NCBI RefSeq assembly: GCF_910594005.1
Contig: NC_057848.1
Span: 135,790,155 to 135,854,154, forward strand
Reading direction: 5' to 3'
DNA length: 64,000 nucleotides
DNA from: Cervus elaphus
Taxonomy: Eukaryota; Chordata; Mammalia; Artiodactyla; Cervidae
Part shown: positions 10,346 to 21,184 of the stretch, one piece after another
Position numbering within the stretch: the stretch's first letter is position 1
Layout: each line of letters opens with the position of its first letter
Notes under the pieces: generated by a model
What the model was told of the DNA's origin: nothing
Seen by the model: only the letters and a program-made list of their open reading frames with translations
Database searches by the model: none
Position numbers and translations under genes: made by a program

Positions 10346-10444
10346 ATAGTGTATTGCAAATATCAGATTGGCCTCGTTCACGATGATGGTTGAGACACTT
10401 AACATTACGTAATGCCACTTTTGGTGAGTCCTAATATGTTGCTC

Positions 10445-10939
10445 AACATTCAGAAAACTAAGATCATGGCATCTGGTCCCATCACCTCATGGGAAATAGA
10501 TGGGGAGACAGTGGAAACAGTGTCAGACTTCATTCTTTTGGGCTCCAAAATCACTGCAGATGGTGATTGCAGCCATGAAATTAAAAGACGCTTACTCCTT
10601 GGAAGGAAAGTTATGACCAACCTAGATAGCATATTAAAAAGCAGAGACATTACTTTGCCAACAAAGGTCCGTCTGGTCAAGGCTATGGTTTTTCCAGTGG
10701 TCATGTATGGATGTGAGAGTTGGAATGTGAAGAAAGCTGAGCGCCAAAGAATTGATGCTTTTGAACTGTGGTGTTGGAGAAGACTCTTTTTTTTTTTTTT
10801 TTTTTGGAGAAGACTCTTGAGAGTCCCTTGGACTGCAAGGAGATCCAACCAGTCCATCCTAAAGGAGATCAGTCCTGGGTGTTCATTGGAAAGACTGATG
10901 CTGAAGCTGAAACTCCAATACTTCGGCCACCTCATGTGA
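10445..10939 (+). pseudogene. BovB RT C-terminal fragment, partly open
   Basis: The frame reads NIQKTKIMASG near its start and then the HEIKRRLLLGRKVM and MYGCESW blocks. It stays open across the poly(T) insertion, which adds a run of Phe residues and repeats Trp-Arg-Arg-Leu, until a TGA (the '...HLM*' end at 10939). The YADD block is not included. Not functional. Confidence 0.85.
10774..10818 (-). mobile_element. Poly(A)-only insertion flanked by 15-bp duplication
   Basis: The 15-mer ttggagaagactctt occurs at 10774-10788 and again at 10804-10818, separated only by T residues (uninterrupted T run 10787-10805). The other BovB copies here (8255-8275, 46842-46860 and the inverted copy near 12440-12460) have this site once with no T run. 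The simplest reading is target-primed reverse transcription of little more than a poly(A) tail, leaving a target-site duplication. Polymerase slippage plus duplication is the alternative. Confidence 0.7.
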
Positions 10940-11326
10940 AGAGTTGACTCATTGGAGAAGACCCTGATGCTGGGAGGGATTGGGGGCAGGAGGAGAATGG
11001 GATGACAGAGGATGAGATGACTGGATGGCATCACCGACTCGATGGGCATGAGTTTGAGTAGACTCCGGGAGTTGGTGATGGACAGGGAGGCCTGGTGTGC
11101 TGCGATTCATGGGGTCGCAAAGAGTCAGACACAACTGAGCGACTGAACTGAACTGAACTGAACTGAATATGTTGCTCTTTCCTGCTCCTTCAGAACTGAA
11201 TGGAATGCAAGAGGACATTTGGGGCTTGGTTCTCATTGTCCCATGGAGCAAAGCCAGGTTGGTAAGTCAGCGAGAGCTCAGAACGCCTGTGGTTCGCAGT
11301 GATCAGGACAGTATTCTTTACTTCTT

Positions 11327-11667
11327 TTTAAAAATATTTATTTATTTTGGCTCTGCTGGGTCTTCCTTGCCATGTGGGCTTTTTCTTTAGTTGCAGGGGC
11401 TACTCTCTAGTTTCAGTGCATGGGCTTCTCACTGTGGTGGCTTCTATTGTTGTGGAGCTCAGGCTCTGGGGTGTGAGGGCTTCAGTAGTTGCAGCAGGTG
11501 GGCTCAGGAGTTGCGGCTCCAGGACTCCAGAGTGCAGGCTCAGTAGTTGTGACCCACGGGCTTAGTGGCCCTGTGGCATGTGGGATCTTCCCGGCCCAGG
11601 GATCAAACCTTTGTCCTCTGCATTGCAAGGCAGATTCATAACCACTTCCCCTACGTGGGGAAGCTGC
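11327..11667 (-). repeat. ART2-type long artiodactyl tRNA SINE
   Basis: In reverse orientation it has the A-rich tail ('ttaaaaatatttatttattt'), the 'ggctctgctgggtcttcc' body with repeated 'cagtagttg' phrases, and the tRNA-like 'cccagggatcaaacc' part followed by 'ccacttcccc'. It is flanked by a perfect 15-bp duplication, tattctttacttctt (11312-11326 and 11668-11682). The exact family name in the ART2/CHR group is tentative. Confidence 0.85.
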
Positions 11668-12039
11668 TATTCTTTACTTCTTAATCCAACTTTACTCGAT
11701 GTCCTCATATTGAGTCCAGGAGTGTTTAATAGTTCAATTCTTCACCCCCTTTGCTCTGTGATACTAATTGGTTCAGGGACGCATGGATGGGGTAAACTGA
11801 GCCAACTGGAAGGTTCCCTGAGATTTGTTATATGAATGTTGTTGGAGACTTTCACTTTCTTGGGAATCTCAAACTGTAAAGAGCACAAAATCCTCAGGCC
11901 GACAAGTCCAACTTCCCATGACACAGAAAATTTGGACAGAAAGATGGAGAGAGAACATTATTTAAGCCTTTGGAAACAGACAAACTGGAATTCAATAAAA
12001 TCCCAGCATTCCTAGTTAGGTAGGCACTCATGGTATATG

Positions 12040-12103
12040 GGGCCAATTGTGCGTCTAGATAGCTGATGAGATCCTCAAGCGCCTGGCACGGTGCCTGGCA
12101 CAT
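12040..12103 (+). repeat. MIR/L2 3'-end fragment, left half
   Basis: 'gcctggcacggtgcctggca' resembles the MIR/L2 phrase ending 'gtgcctggcacatagtaggtgc'. The right half resumes after the BovB at about 12492-12535 ('cctggcacatagtgggtgct'). Confidence 0.5.
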
Positions 12104-12491
12104 CAGTTCAGTTCAGTTGCTCAGTCGTGTCAGACTCTTTGCGACCCCATGAACCGCAGCACACCAGGTCTCCCTGTCCATCACCAACTCCCAGAGTCCA
12201 CCCAAACCCATGTCCATCAAGTCGGTGATGCCATCCAACCATCTCATCCTCTGTCGTCCTCTTCTCCTCCTGCCCTCAATCTTTCCCAGCATCAGGGTCT
12301 TTTCCAATGAGTCAGCTCTCCATATCAGGTGGCCAAAGTATTGGAGTTTCAGCTTCAACATCAGTCCTTCCAATGAACACCCAGGACTGATCTCCTTTAG
12401 GATGGACTGGTTGGATCTCCTTGCAGTCCAAGGGACTCTCAAGAGTCTTCTCCAACACCACAGTTCAAAAGCATCAATTCTTCTGTGCTCA
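12104..12491 (-). mobile_element. BovB LINE 3' fragment, inverted
   Basis: It starts with the inverted (TCAGT)n 3' end and runs back to the region encoding 'FELWCWRRLLRVPW'. The minus-strand frame 12113-12502 is open over 129 codons but lacks the RT catalytic block. It is flanked by gcctggcacat at 12093-12103 and 12492-12502. It splits an older MIR/L2 relic. Confidence 0.92.
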
Positions 12492-12784
12492 GCCTGGCAC
12501 ATAGTGGGTGCTTAATCAATGACTAATTGACTAACTTGATGTATGTCTCAGCTGTTCTTTTTGCTTGTTGATGGGGCTGGGGCTGGGGTCCCCCTCTTCC
12601 ACAAGGAGGGGGAACCTCCTTGCTTTACCTTCACATAAAGTCAACTTTGAAAAGAGAAGCAAAATAGCCACAAGCCCATTCAACTCTGAACCAAAAATTT
12701 GGTGCCATGTCTATATCGCTTGATTGATTTACTTAATCCTTCTCAAATATCAGTTCCCTTATCTATAAATTAACTCTACCTCAG

Positions 12785-13085
12785 AGGACTTGTAGAGAGG
12801 AGTAAATAATAATAACAATGACAATAGTAGAAAACATCTTTAACTCTTACTATGTGCCAAGCACTTTATTAGTATTATCTCTTTTCACCATGGAGACTGT
12901 TCTACGAAGTAAGTATCTTGCTATGATTAGTATTATCTCTTATTAGTAGTATTATTCCCAGTTTATTGAGGAGAAAACTGAGGCACAGAGAGCCTGTAAC
13001 TTGACCAAAGTTACACAGTGATCAGTAGCAGAGATGGGACTTGGACCCAGGCAGTCTGGTTCTAGTTTTTGCTCTCAAACATTTG
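12785..13085 (-). repeat. MIR SINE
   Basis: Antisense MIR phrases in order: 'ttactatgtgccaagcactt', 'ttgaggagaaaactgaggca', 'cagagagcctgtaacttgac', 'gacttggacccaggcagtct'. A well-preserved full-length-like copy with an AT-rich insertion near 12910-12950. Confidence 0.8.
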
Positions 13086-13194
13086 TAAAAGTACCTCAAC
13101 AGTAGTAACAGATTGATCAGAAACAAGATCCACATGCTGACCACTAAAGGCTATTTTCAAATATCCCAATGTAATATCACAAAGGTTTAATCAA

Positions 13195-13460
13195 GTCATA
13201 TCTGTGTGATGAAAAACACGGGTTTGAAAAATGGTGCCTGTGATGTATCCGGCTGTCGTAATGATGGAGCTGAATCTCCCGCACAGCCGATCTGATTGTC
13301 TCGAGAAATCATCACTCATTAAGGCATCGGGAGAAAAATGAATCGACCCCAGAGGCCACATGGAGAGGCAGCTCCCGGGTGAGATGCTCTAGGACAGAGC
13401 AGAACTAGGCCCCAGGCAGCCAGGGAAGCCAAAGAGAATTATATTTAACATGAAACATAA
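13195..13460. promoter_or_regulatory. Candidate conserved non-coding element
   Basis: Repeat-free DNA with retained CpGs in AT-rich context (near 13240-13340) and motif-like phrases AATGATGG, GATTGTCTCGAG, AATCATCACTCATTAAGG. No coding potential. Retained CpGs outside an island in non-repeat DNA suggest constraint; this is inference only. Confidence 0.35.
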
Positions 13461-13858
13461 ACACCGTCTAAAAAGGTGGATGGTGCAGAAAAATAGAAAT
13501 GTGATCATTGTCTGGTAAGTCAGAAATCCAGTCACCTTAGAACCCACATCCACACAGGACTATCTCTACAGCATCTCAGATGATGAAATAGACTTCATTA
13601 AAGATCACTGCAAGAATGGTGAAATGTTCCTGGTGATATTTCTGAGATGGGGATGAGTGGAGGACAGAGGATGATAACATCATAGCAGGGAGCCTGTGTG
13701 TTCGTTTCTGTGAACATGGCCACACGACTAGCTCTGGATCCTCAAAACACTGTCAAACACAGAACCAGTCACTCTGCTGTGGGTGGTTGCCCATCCAAGC
13801 TACAAATGATACAGCCCCGTACTGCAGGCTGATTTCCCTTCTTCCAAGGGCTCCTGAG

Positions 13859-14077
13859 GGCTTCTCGGTTGGCTCAGTGGTAAAGAGTCCTCCTGCCAAT
13901 GCAGGAGATACAGGTTTGATCCTTGGGTTGAGAAGATCCCCTGAAGGAGGGCATAGCAACCCACTCCAGCATTCTTGCCTGGAGAATTCCATGGACAGAG
14001 GAGCCTGGCTGGCTATAGTCCAAAGGGTTGCAAAAGTGTCAGACAGGACTGAGCGACTCAACGACAACAACGAAAGT
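13859..14077 (+). repeat. Bov-tA SINE
   Basis: Forward tRNA-like head ('gcttctcggttggctcag'), 'caatgcaggagatacaggtt', then the BovA body ending 'gactgagcgactcaac' and an (AAC)n-like tail. Flanked by ctcctgag at 13851-13858 and 14078-14085. Confidence 0.9.
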
Positions 14078-14085
14078 CTCCTGAG

Positions 14086-14425
14086 TTTTCCAGAAACAGA
14101 ATATTTCTCTGTGGATTAGGCAGGAAGTGAGCGCAGCCCTCCTCGTTTTCATAGAGGCAGGAATGTCCATACTGAGAAAAGCCAAACCGTCCCCAAGGTC
14201 ACGTGGCCACAGCAGGAGCAGATGGGGTGCTCGGACTTTGGCCCAAATTTCCAGGGGCGGCAGGTCCCCCCCCTGCCTAGCCAACCCTAGAGGGATGCTT
14301 TTAGAAAGTGCTGGTTCTGTTCCAGCTTTCCAGTACCTCTGGGGCAGTACCTTGTAGGTGTTTTACAAAGGAGACGCCTTGGTCTCAGTCTCCTGAGGGT
14401 GACCACACACCCACACCCACACCCA

Positions 14426-14456
<31 letters not shown>

Positions 14457-15224
14457 GTCGAGTGCCCTCCTCACTTTGCCTCCTGGACAATCCAGAGCCC
14501 AGCAGGGTAAATGACCCACCTCATCCCTCTCAGCCTCACACGAGAGCACCAGACTGACCTGGGAGCAGGGGACTCCCAGCTCAGCATATGCCATGTTAGT
14601 TCCCATCGTACACTGTTCCCCAGATCTCCTGGCATACATTTTTTACCACTTGTTTTCGCATCTCCTCACCCCTGCAGTGTGCTTTTCTATAGCCAGCACT
14701 GGAGGTCCTTTGTCAGAGCATCTCCCCCCAGGCGACTGGAGCTACCTTGCCTGCCTGGCATCACCTCTGCTCCCCCAGCCCCCAGGCATACGTTAGTTAA
14801 CCCATGACTGGCAATGAGGGAATAGGAAAGCCCAGCTCCCTTGCCGTTGGTCAGGAAGGCTCTGAGGGCTGAGTCATACTCCAGAGCCACCAAAGGAGCA
14901 AGCTGAGAGGTACCCTCTTCCAGGACCTTACTGGAAGTCACATTTTATTGAGCACCACCCCCTACCTACCCTGTCTTGCTTCCTTCCTTTCTCATCTCAG
15001 GATCTGCTCCTGGGGATCTCAGTTGAAAACTGTCACTGTTCTGGATGAGAAGGATGTGGCCAGGTCTCTGATGGCTGGGCAAATTTTCAATCTATACCAC
15101 GGACTCCAAAGTGGGTGTGATGTCTAGGTTGGGATGTGAGATGAACAATATGTCTATTTCAAGTTGTGTTGCTCTCACCCTTTAATATTTTTTATTTTTC
15201 TGCCTGTTTCATCATGAAGATAAC
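14086..15224. other. Unique DNA containing only a CA repeat
   Basis: Apart from the microsatellite at 14404-14456, no gene, repeat family or regulatory block is recognised. The short open frames overlap on both strands and look random. Confidence 0.4.
14404..14456. repeat. (CACACC)n / (CA)n microsatellite
   Basis: Cacaccc-type hexamers lead into about 11 pure CA units. Probably length-polymorphic. Alternating purine-pyrimidine sequence can adopt Z-DNA. Confidence 0.95.
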
Positions 15225-15423
15225 GCTTAAGTTGGGTCTGACTCTTTTGTGACCCCATGGACTGTAGCCCGCCAAGCTCCTCTGTCCATGGGATTTCCCA
15301 GGCAAGAATACTGGAGTGGGTTGTCATTTCCTCCTCCAGGGGATCTTCCCAACCCAGGGATTGAACCCAGGTCTCCTGAACTGGCAGAGGAATTCTTTAC
15401 TACTGAGCCACTGGGGAAGCCCA
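15225..15423 (-). repeat. Bov-tA SINE
   Basis: Reverse BovA: 'gtctgactcttttgtgaccc', 'gccaagctcctctgtccatg', 'gaatactggagtgggttgtc', ending in the head 'ctactgagccactggggaag'. Near full length. Confidence 0.9.
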
Positions 15424-15839
15424 GGAGAATGATATAAGTTAAAAGTAAATAATTTTAACCATATTATGGAGTGAATGCTCAATAGGTCCTTACTAGTAGG
15501 GAACTGAGAGCAAGAAGTTTGAACATAAAAGGTGGCCACCCTGGTGGTAGAGGGTAAGCGTGTCTCCAGTGGGGTGGGACCCCCACGCTGCTACTTTCCA
15601 GCACAGGAATATATTGAAGACTGTCATTAAGGCCCCATTCAAGGTCTTTTTCAAACAAGCCCCACCTCTCTAGTTTTTCTTACCAGTGTTATCTTTCTGT
15701 CCCTTCATCATTTCCATGGCTTTTCTTTGGACCTTCTCCAAATTCTACAGGCCTGGCATTAATTGTACGGCCCAATATTCCTATAATTGCAGGGTAAGTA
15801 TTTTTGTGCAGATCACAAGCCTGACCTCCTTTGTTATTT

Positions 15840-16180
15840 AGTTTGAGCTGGATTCTCCGTGGACAGAGGGAAAGGCACGAAATGAGTAAATATTTAATTC
15901 CGGAGACGCCTGCGGCTTCAAAATGTTTTCCCATTTGCTAGGCAGCGGCCCACATCTTGAAGCTGCTTTGGTCAAGCTCTGGGTTGTGCCTAGCGATCAA
16001 GGTTCAGACCCTGCCCCAGGATCTTGAGCCGTCCCTCTCAGCAGCACCTTGAAGACAGCTCTGAGTGTGTGGGCCAATGGGAGCCCAGGAAATGACTTCA
16101 CAGCAAATGGAAATCAAGGAACAGAAATAAATGCCTTGACATTTGCAGATATTTTTCACAGTCACATTAGCTATGCTGTC
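15840..16180. promoter_or_regulatory. Candidate conserved non-coding element
   Basis: Repeat-free sequence with isolated CpGs, AT cores (AAATATTTAATTCC near 15889) and SOX/POU-like phrases (CCCATTTGC near 15931; ACATTTGCAGAT near 16140). No coding frame with support. Enhancer identity is inferred. Confidence 0.3.
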
Positions 16181-17674
16181 ACCACTGGGAGGTCCTGGAC
16201 CAGGGAGAAGACTCATCTGGCATGGGGCAGGTGCTGAAGTTAAGGATTGAGGTGGCAGAGGAGGGCAGGTGGCAGACAGGAGGATCGTCAGGCAGGTGTG
16301 GGCATTCAGAGTCTAGAGGCAGGACCAGGTAGTGTTGAGAGAAGTGTGGGTATCAGAGAGGTAAGGAATGGATCAGAAAGAGGAAATATTCAGAGGCTAC
16401 TTGGTATTTGGAAAAACTTGCTCTGTCTCTGATCTGCGATGATATAGGCAGTCAGCTTCACCTGGATGTGCTCAATGCATGAATTTTCCAGCTCTCATGT
16501 CATCTTCATGACCAACAGCTCCAATCTGAGAATGAGCTGACTGAGGCTCCAGTGTACTCTGTCATCATGCAGCAGGAAGCTGTTTTCCGAAGCCATCTGG
16601 TTCACTGCACCCTCAGCTGTAACATGCCTATACTCATAGACACCTTAGCATTTAGACTACAAAAAATAGAAATTAATGAGACTGACAAATGACATATAAC
16701 GGAAGGTATGAATACCATGGCAATTTAAAGACTGCATTAACATTCCATTACACAGTAAGGTCCTAGATGTCAGAAAACTTGCTTTAAATGAGTTCTGTTA
16801 GTTACTAGATAGTGGAGAAGCTCCAAAATGTTATTAAATGCTAGCAATGATGTTAAAGATATTTGAGCACTTATACAGAGTGATTTAAAGAACTTTAGAT
16901 GAAGTCTTTATTTAATAGGATTATCTCCAAGCAAAAACATCTCTTTTCTGTATAAGGTTACACTTCCACAAATTCCAAGAAGTATTTATCTGTCCATCCA
17001 TCCATTCATCCATGTAACAAAGCACAGAAGATGCACAGAAGACTAAGACATTCTTCCACTCAAGGAGTTAAGGGTCTAGTGGGACGACTTTGCTTCATGC
17101 TTTCGATTCAAACCTAAGTAAATTTTGGTTGCATACAAGAATTATGTGCTTAAACCTAACACAGTGCTGAGTGCTCCGGTGGATAAAAGAAGACCTTTGA
17201 GGAGAAACAACTCTAGGCAAGAAGAGTCACCTGTGTTGCCTGATTTTCTCTCCCTGAATTTCTGCTTTTTCTCCCAGCAACGTTTTTATATTCATTTCCA
17301 TGACACTGCCTGGACCCCAGGAGTTCACAATTCCTCTTTTTCTCCAGGCCTATTGTGGACACAGATTTTTTTCTTTTGTTCTTGGCAAAGTCAACAGGCC
17401 ACTGCAAAAGCCAAGGGGGTAAAAAAGAAATCCTAAAATATAAGCATTAAAAAAGGCATGAAACTATCTGCTTATGGAGTATGAATTCCCTATTTCAAGA
17501 ATTCTAGTAAGATACTTTGAGCTTCTCAGCACACAGCATCTCTTATTCTAAGATTGTATCACTCTATGTGTTTTCCGGATGTTTACCACCTCCAGGTGAG
17601 CTGATTTGGCTTCCTTCCTTTTCCAGCTCCTGGTCATCTTGTCCTAATAGTCTCTCGGCTTGGTCCCATGTGTC
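16181..17674. other. Unique DNA, no confident feature
   Basis: About 1.5 kb with no recognised gene or repeat. The middle (16620-16970) is AT-rich. A short 'tccatccatccattcatcc' stretch lies near 16994. Confidence 0.4.
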
Positions 17675-18135
17675 ATTAGTCAGCTATTGCTGTGTAAGAA
17701 GCAAGCACACAATCTCAGTGGCACAATCATAAACATTTATTTCTCTCACATATGTGAGTTGGCTGGGATGGCCTTGTTAATGTAGATTGGATTAGCTTGG
17801 CTGGGTTCTAAGCAGCAGCTGGGGTCCAGATTGGCTTTACATGTTTCTCATGCTCTGTGGGCGAGCGGGAGAGCTGGGGGCATGTTCTTCCAAGGGCAAT
17901 AGCAGAGGCACAAGAAGGCAAGCAGAAACAAGTGAGGCCTCTTAAATCTGAGCTCAGAACAGACCACTGTTACTTCCAGCAACATTTTATGGACCAAAGC
18001 AAGTCATATGGCCAAGCCCAAAGTCAAGTTAAGAAAAGGACAATGGACTGCAAGGTTACACACAGGCAAAGGGGAGGAATTGGGCCCAATAATTCATTTC
18101 CTACAAGGGAAAATGGAAAATTTCTAAAGTGAATA
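17675..18135 (-). repeat. MLT1-class MaLR LTR relic, antisense
   Basis: It opens with 'tcagctattgctgtgtaaga' and 'tctcagtggc ... aacatttatttctctcac', the reverse complement of the MLT1 3' end, and continues with 'gagttggctgggatgg' and 'ggctgggttc'. Diverged. The downstream limit is approximate. Confidence 0.55.
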
Positions 18136-18199
18136 GGTAGCACATAGATTTTTCTAATCTTCTCAACAACTCCAAGTACAGGTGATTATGATGTCCTCT

Positions 18200-18360
18200 T
18201 TTAATTTATTATTTTATTTTTCATCTTCATTGAACTATGATTGACAAATCACATTGTAAGATGTTTAAAGTATACAATGTGATGATTTGTCATATATATA
18301 TATATTGTAAAAAGATTCTCTTCATTGAGTTAATTAACAAATACATCAGATTTTAAGAAG
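18200..18360 (-). repeat. L1M 3'-UTR fragment
   Basis: 'cattgaactatgattgacaa', 'ttaaagtatacaatgtgatg' and '(TA)n' followed by 'ttgtaaaaagattctc' match the antisense 3' UTR of old mammalian L1s. Confidence 0.7.
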
Positions 18361-18539
18361 TAACACTTGAGTGTAAAATAACTAAATGACTTGGCCCAAG
18401 TCCCCCAGCCTGTCCACAGAGTTCTCGGCATGGCCCAGGAATAAGTCCTGTCCACTGAGCCTCCTTCCTGAGCAGATCCAGGCCCTACTTTCCCATTTTA
18501 CATGGCCTCACCCCCATGGGCATTTCCTTTTTTCAGCCC

Positions 18540-18660
18540 AGGAGTGGGCTGGCTGTGATCTCATTTGCATAGCTGAGCTGATTAAGGTCTGCTGACCCTT
18601 CAGTAAGAGCTTAGCCATTCAAGTCTTGGAAGCTTTGCTCTATTCTCTCCTGTAGAATTT
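18540..18660. promoter_or_regulatory. Octamer-containing candidate enhancer
   Basis: Contains a perfect POU octamer, ATTTGCAT (18563-18570), followed within 12 bases by CTGATTAAG, in repeat-free DNA. Binding is inferred. Confidence 0.3.
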
Positions 18661-20395
18661 TGTGTGGCTCCCCCAAGAGGAAAGGTTTGCAAAGCTCCAA
18701 CGTTATTATCCATAATGTATAAAGCCCTCAAACATATATTGATTGACATTAATACAACATGTAGTAAAATGGAGGGTCATTCTTTCACATGGGTGGGAAT
18801 GTTCTGGGTATAAATTACCTTTATAACTATCAGGCAAATGCCTGTTAACATTACGGTGGCCTTTCATCAGCCTCCAGGCTATGTAGTTTGGAGTCCTCTC
18901 TGCTACTTGAGGCCTTTTCATTTTATCTACAAGTATTTGTATAAAACATTGCCTTTCAAGTTTATTTTTACCTGTATATTAGTGAGGGAAAAACACAGTT
19001 TTTAGCATTGGCTTTGGATTGTCAATGAGAGATTTTGTTATTGCAGGAGAAGTAGTGTACTTTGCTTTCAAAACACTGGTTTCTATTTTTGTTGTACCAT
19101 ACGCACATATATTTTAAACAGTAAAAGAGTTCTATAAGGCTTTTAAGGAGCAAACAGAAGTCTCTGGCAAACCTGTCTCCCTTACCCTTCATCTCCTTTA
19201 ACTATCTCTTTGGGTATTTGCTTCTCCAACTCCAAATAATACCCTCACCCCATGATTTCATGATTTTTCCTTTAAGGTGTTACTTTTAATTACTATTGAC
19301 TTCCTAGGATTGAAAATGAGTATTTAGCTCTCTTTCACCACCATCACCTAGACTCATTCTTCCCTGTTGCACTTCCTCTCAAAATACTCGTATTCTAATT
19401 TAGTTTAGATCAACAGTCAGTGTTCACATGATTATGACTATCTCAACAATATCCACAGCTGAGTCATGTACTATACTGTGACATTTACTCACTTCTTACG
19501 GGGGTAGATTATTTGTAAAGATGGCTGCAGTAACTCCTCCCTGAACGCACACCCCATTGCAATAAGATCTTGCCACCTCTCCATCTCTTGGTTGGTCTCT
19601 CCACTTCTTGAATCTGGGCTTATCCATGTAACTTGAAGGAAGGAAGGCTAGGAGGAAGGAGGAGAGGGAGGGAGGAAGGGAGAAAGGAAGAAAAGAAAGA
19701 GGGAAGGAAGGAACACTGTAAGATCCTAACGTGGGAAAATTTATGCCAGATAAATAAGACAAACGGTGGTCATTTGATGAATTAATTGGGCCTTGAGCAG
19801 TGCACTGATGCCTTACTTTGCAAACTCTGAGTGGCGAGCACATTAAGAGAGTCAGATTATCCCACCAAATCCCACTTTCACCTCTTCAATTTCTGATGGT
19901 TTGCTGGGAAGCAAATTTCTCCAAAGCCTAGCTTCCTATGGCTATATTAATGTGAAATGTAATAATACATAACTGTAAACTAGTTTATGTGATTCCCAAA
20001 TGAATGAGTAGGGGGAAGGTAATTTATTATCAATTTGCATCAAATTTCAGTTAATGTAAAAAATGCAAAGCTTATTTTAATATACTTATTTCTGGCAAAG
20101 GCTTTCCATTAAATAGAGTGTCAAGTGGGGGTAACAATTTGCCTGGGGAAGAGTCTTTATGGTTTTGATGTTTGGGCTCCCTGGGAGAAACCATGGGCTT
20201 TTGGAAGGTTTTTGGTTAGGCCCCAGGTTCAGTGCAACGGCAGAAAATTGTGCTTTTCCTCTTCCATGCTGGCTGGCTAAAACATCATGATGGATGATGA
20301 CAACAGGTCCAGTGGTCTCTTCTTGGCTGACATGAGGACCAGGGCAAGGACTAACTGAAGGGATCAGGCTTGGGAGGAAGTAAAATGTATGGCCT
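18661..20395. other. AT-rich unique DNA with one polypurine tract
   Basis: No gene or repeat family recognised apart from the polypurine stretch at 19633-19712. Homeodomain-type AT cores occur (for example 'gatgaattaattggg' near 19777 and 'taatttattatcaatttgca' near 20020) but without clear clustering. Confidence 0.4.
19633..19712. repeat. (GGAA)n-like polypurine low-complexity tract
   Basis: About 80 bases of GGAA/GGGA/AAAG units. Likely polymorphic and possibly triplex-forming. GGAA arrays can also bind ETS factors. Confidence 0.85.
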
Positions 20396-20406
20396 TGATC
20401 TACAGC

Positions 20407-20628
20407 GTGTGTGTTAAGTCGCTTCAGTTGCGGCTGACTCTTTGCGACCCCATGGACAGTAGCCTGCCAGGCTCCTCCGTCCATGGTGATTCTCCAGGCA
20501 AGAATACTGGAGTGGGTTGCCATACCCTCCTCCAGGGGATCTTCCCCACCCAGGGATTGAACTTGCGTTTCTTAAGTCTCCTGCACTGCCAGGCGGGTTC
20601 TTTACCACCAGTGCCACATGGGAAGCCC
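20407..20628 (-). repeat. Bov-tA SINE with 11-bp target-site duplication
   Basis: Reverse BovA from 'gtgtgttaagtcgcttcagt' to 'accagtgccacatgggaagc'. Flanked by perfect tgatctacagc copies at 20396-20406 and 20629-20639. Confidence 0.93.
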
Positions 20629-20639
20629 TGATCTACAGC

Positions 20640-20885
20640 TGGGGTTAGCAAACGATGGCCTGACAGCCAGATCCTGCTCACCACCTGTTTTTACAAATTA
20701 AGTTTTATTGGAACCCAGTCACACCCATTCTTTTGCTTATTGCCTATGGCTGTTTTCATGCTAAAATGGAAGAGATGAGTCGTCACAACAGAGACCACAT
20801 GTCTTGCAAAGCCCAAAAGATTTACTATCTGGCCCTTTACAGAAAAAATTTGGCAGTCCGCTGGTCCATAGAATATGCTCTCACC
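20640..20885 (+). repeat. hAT-Charlie-type DNA transposon relic
   Basis: 'ggggttagcaaacgatggcc', 'aagttttattggaacccagt', 'gcctatggctgttttcatgc', 'tttactatctggccctttac' and 'tggcagtcc' match a common non-autonomous hAT family that starts 'ggtcggcaaact'. It codes for nothing. The subfamily name is not assigned. Confidence 0.6.
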
Positions 20886-20914
20886 TATGTGAACGTACTT
20901 CAGCTGCAAGTGTT

Positions 20915-21128
20915 GGGCTTCCCAGATGGCACAGTGGTAAAGAATCTGCCTGCCAAGCAGGAGACCTGGGTTTCATCCCTGGGTTGGGAAGATCCCCTGG
21001 AGGCGTGCATGGCAACCCACTCCAGTATGCTTGCCTGGGAAATCCCATGGACAGAGGAGCCTGGCGGGCTACAGTCCATGGGGTCTCAAAGAGTCGGACA
21101 CGACTGAGCGACTAACACTTTCACTTTC
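20915..21128 (+). repeat. Bov-tA SINE
   Basis: Forward head 'gggcttcccagatggcacag', 'ccaagcaggagacctggg', body 'actccagtatgcttgcctgg', end 'gacacgactgagcgac' plus a 'tttcactttc' tail. Confidence 0.92.
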
Positions 21129-21184
21129 CTGAGGGTTTTAGAATCCAACTATCTCAGCTGGTTGAAACATCCCACAAGGCTCTG

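Larger units (their letters stand above)
10445..11165 (+). mobile_element. BovB LINE with 12-bp target-site duplication
   Basis: A 5'-truncated BovB that starts in the RT palm/thumb region and ends in the (ACTGA)n 3' repeat. It is flanked by the perfect duplication aatatgttgctc (10433-10444 and 11166-11177). The first bases of the element may overlap the duplication, because BovB itself has 'gctcaacattcag' there. A later 30-bp change (10774-10818) interrupts it. Confidence 0.93.

Noticed and set aside
10119..10349. Bov-tA translated frames such as 'CDPMDYRLPC...' and similar peptides at many places
   Set aside because: These recur wherever a BovA SINE occurs and are translations of SINE DNA, not genes.
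13900..13960. tRNA gene signal (A/B-box-like sequence in SINE heads)
   Set aside because: The tRNA-like boxes belong to tRNA-derived SINE heads here and in the other Bov-tA copies; no cloverleaf with an intact anticodon arm was seen.
14404..14456. CRISPR-like or tandem functional array
   Set aside because: Simple CA-type microsatellite with no spacers. The genome is mammalian.
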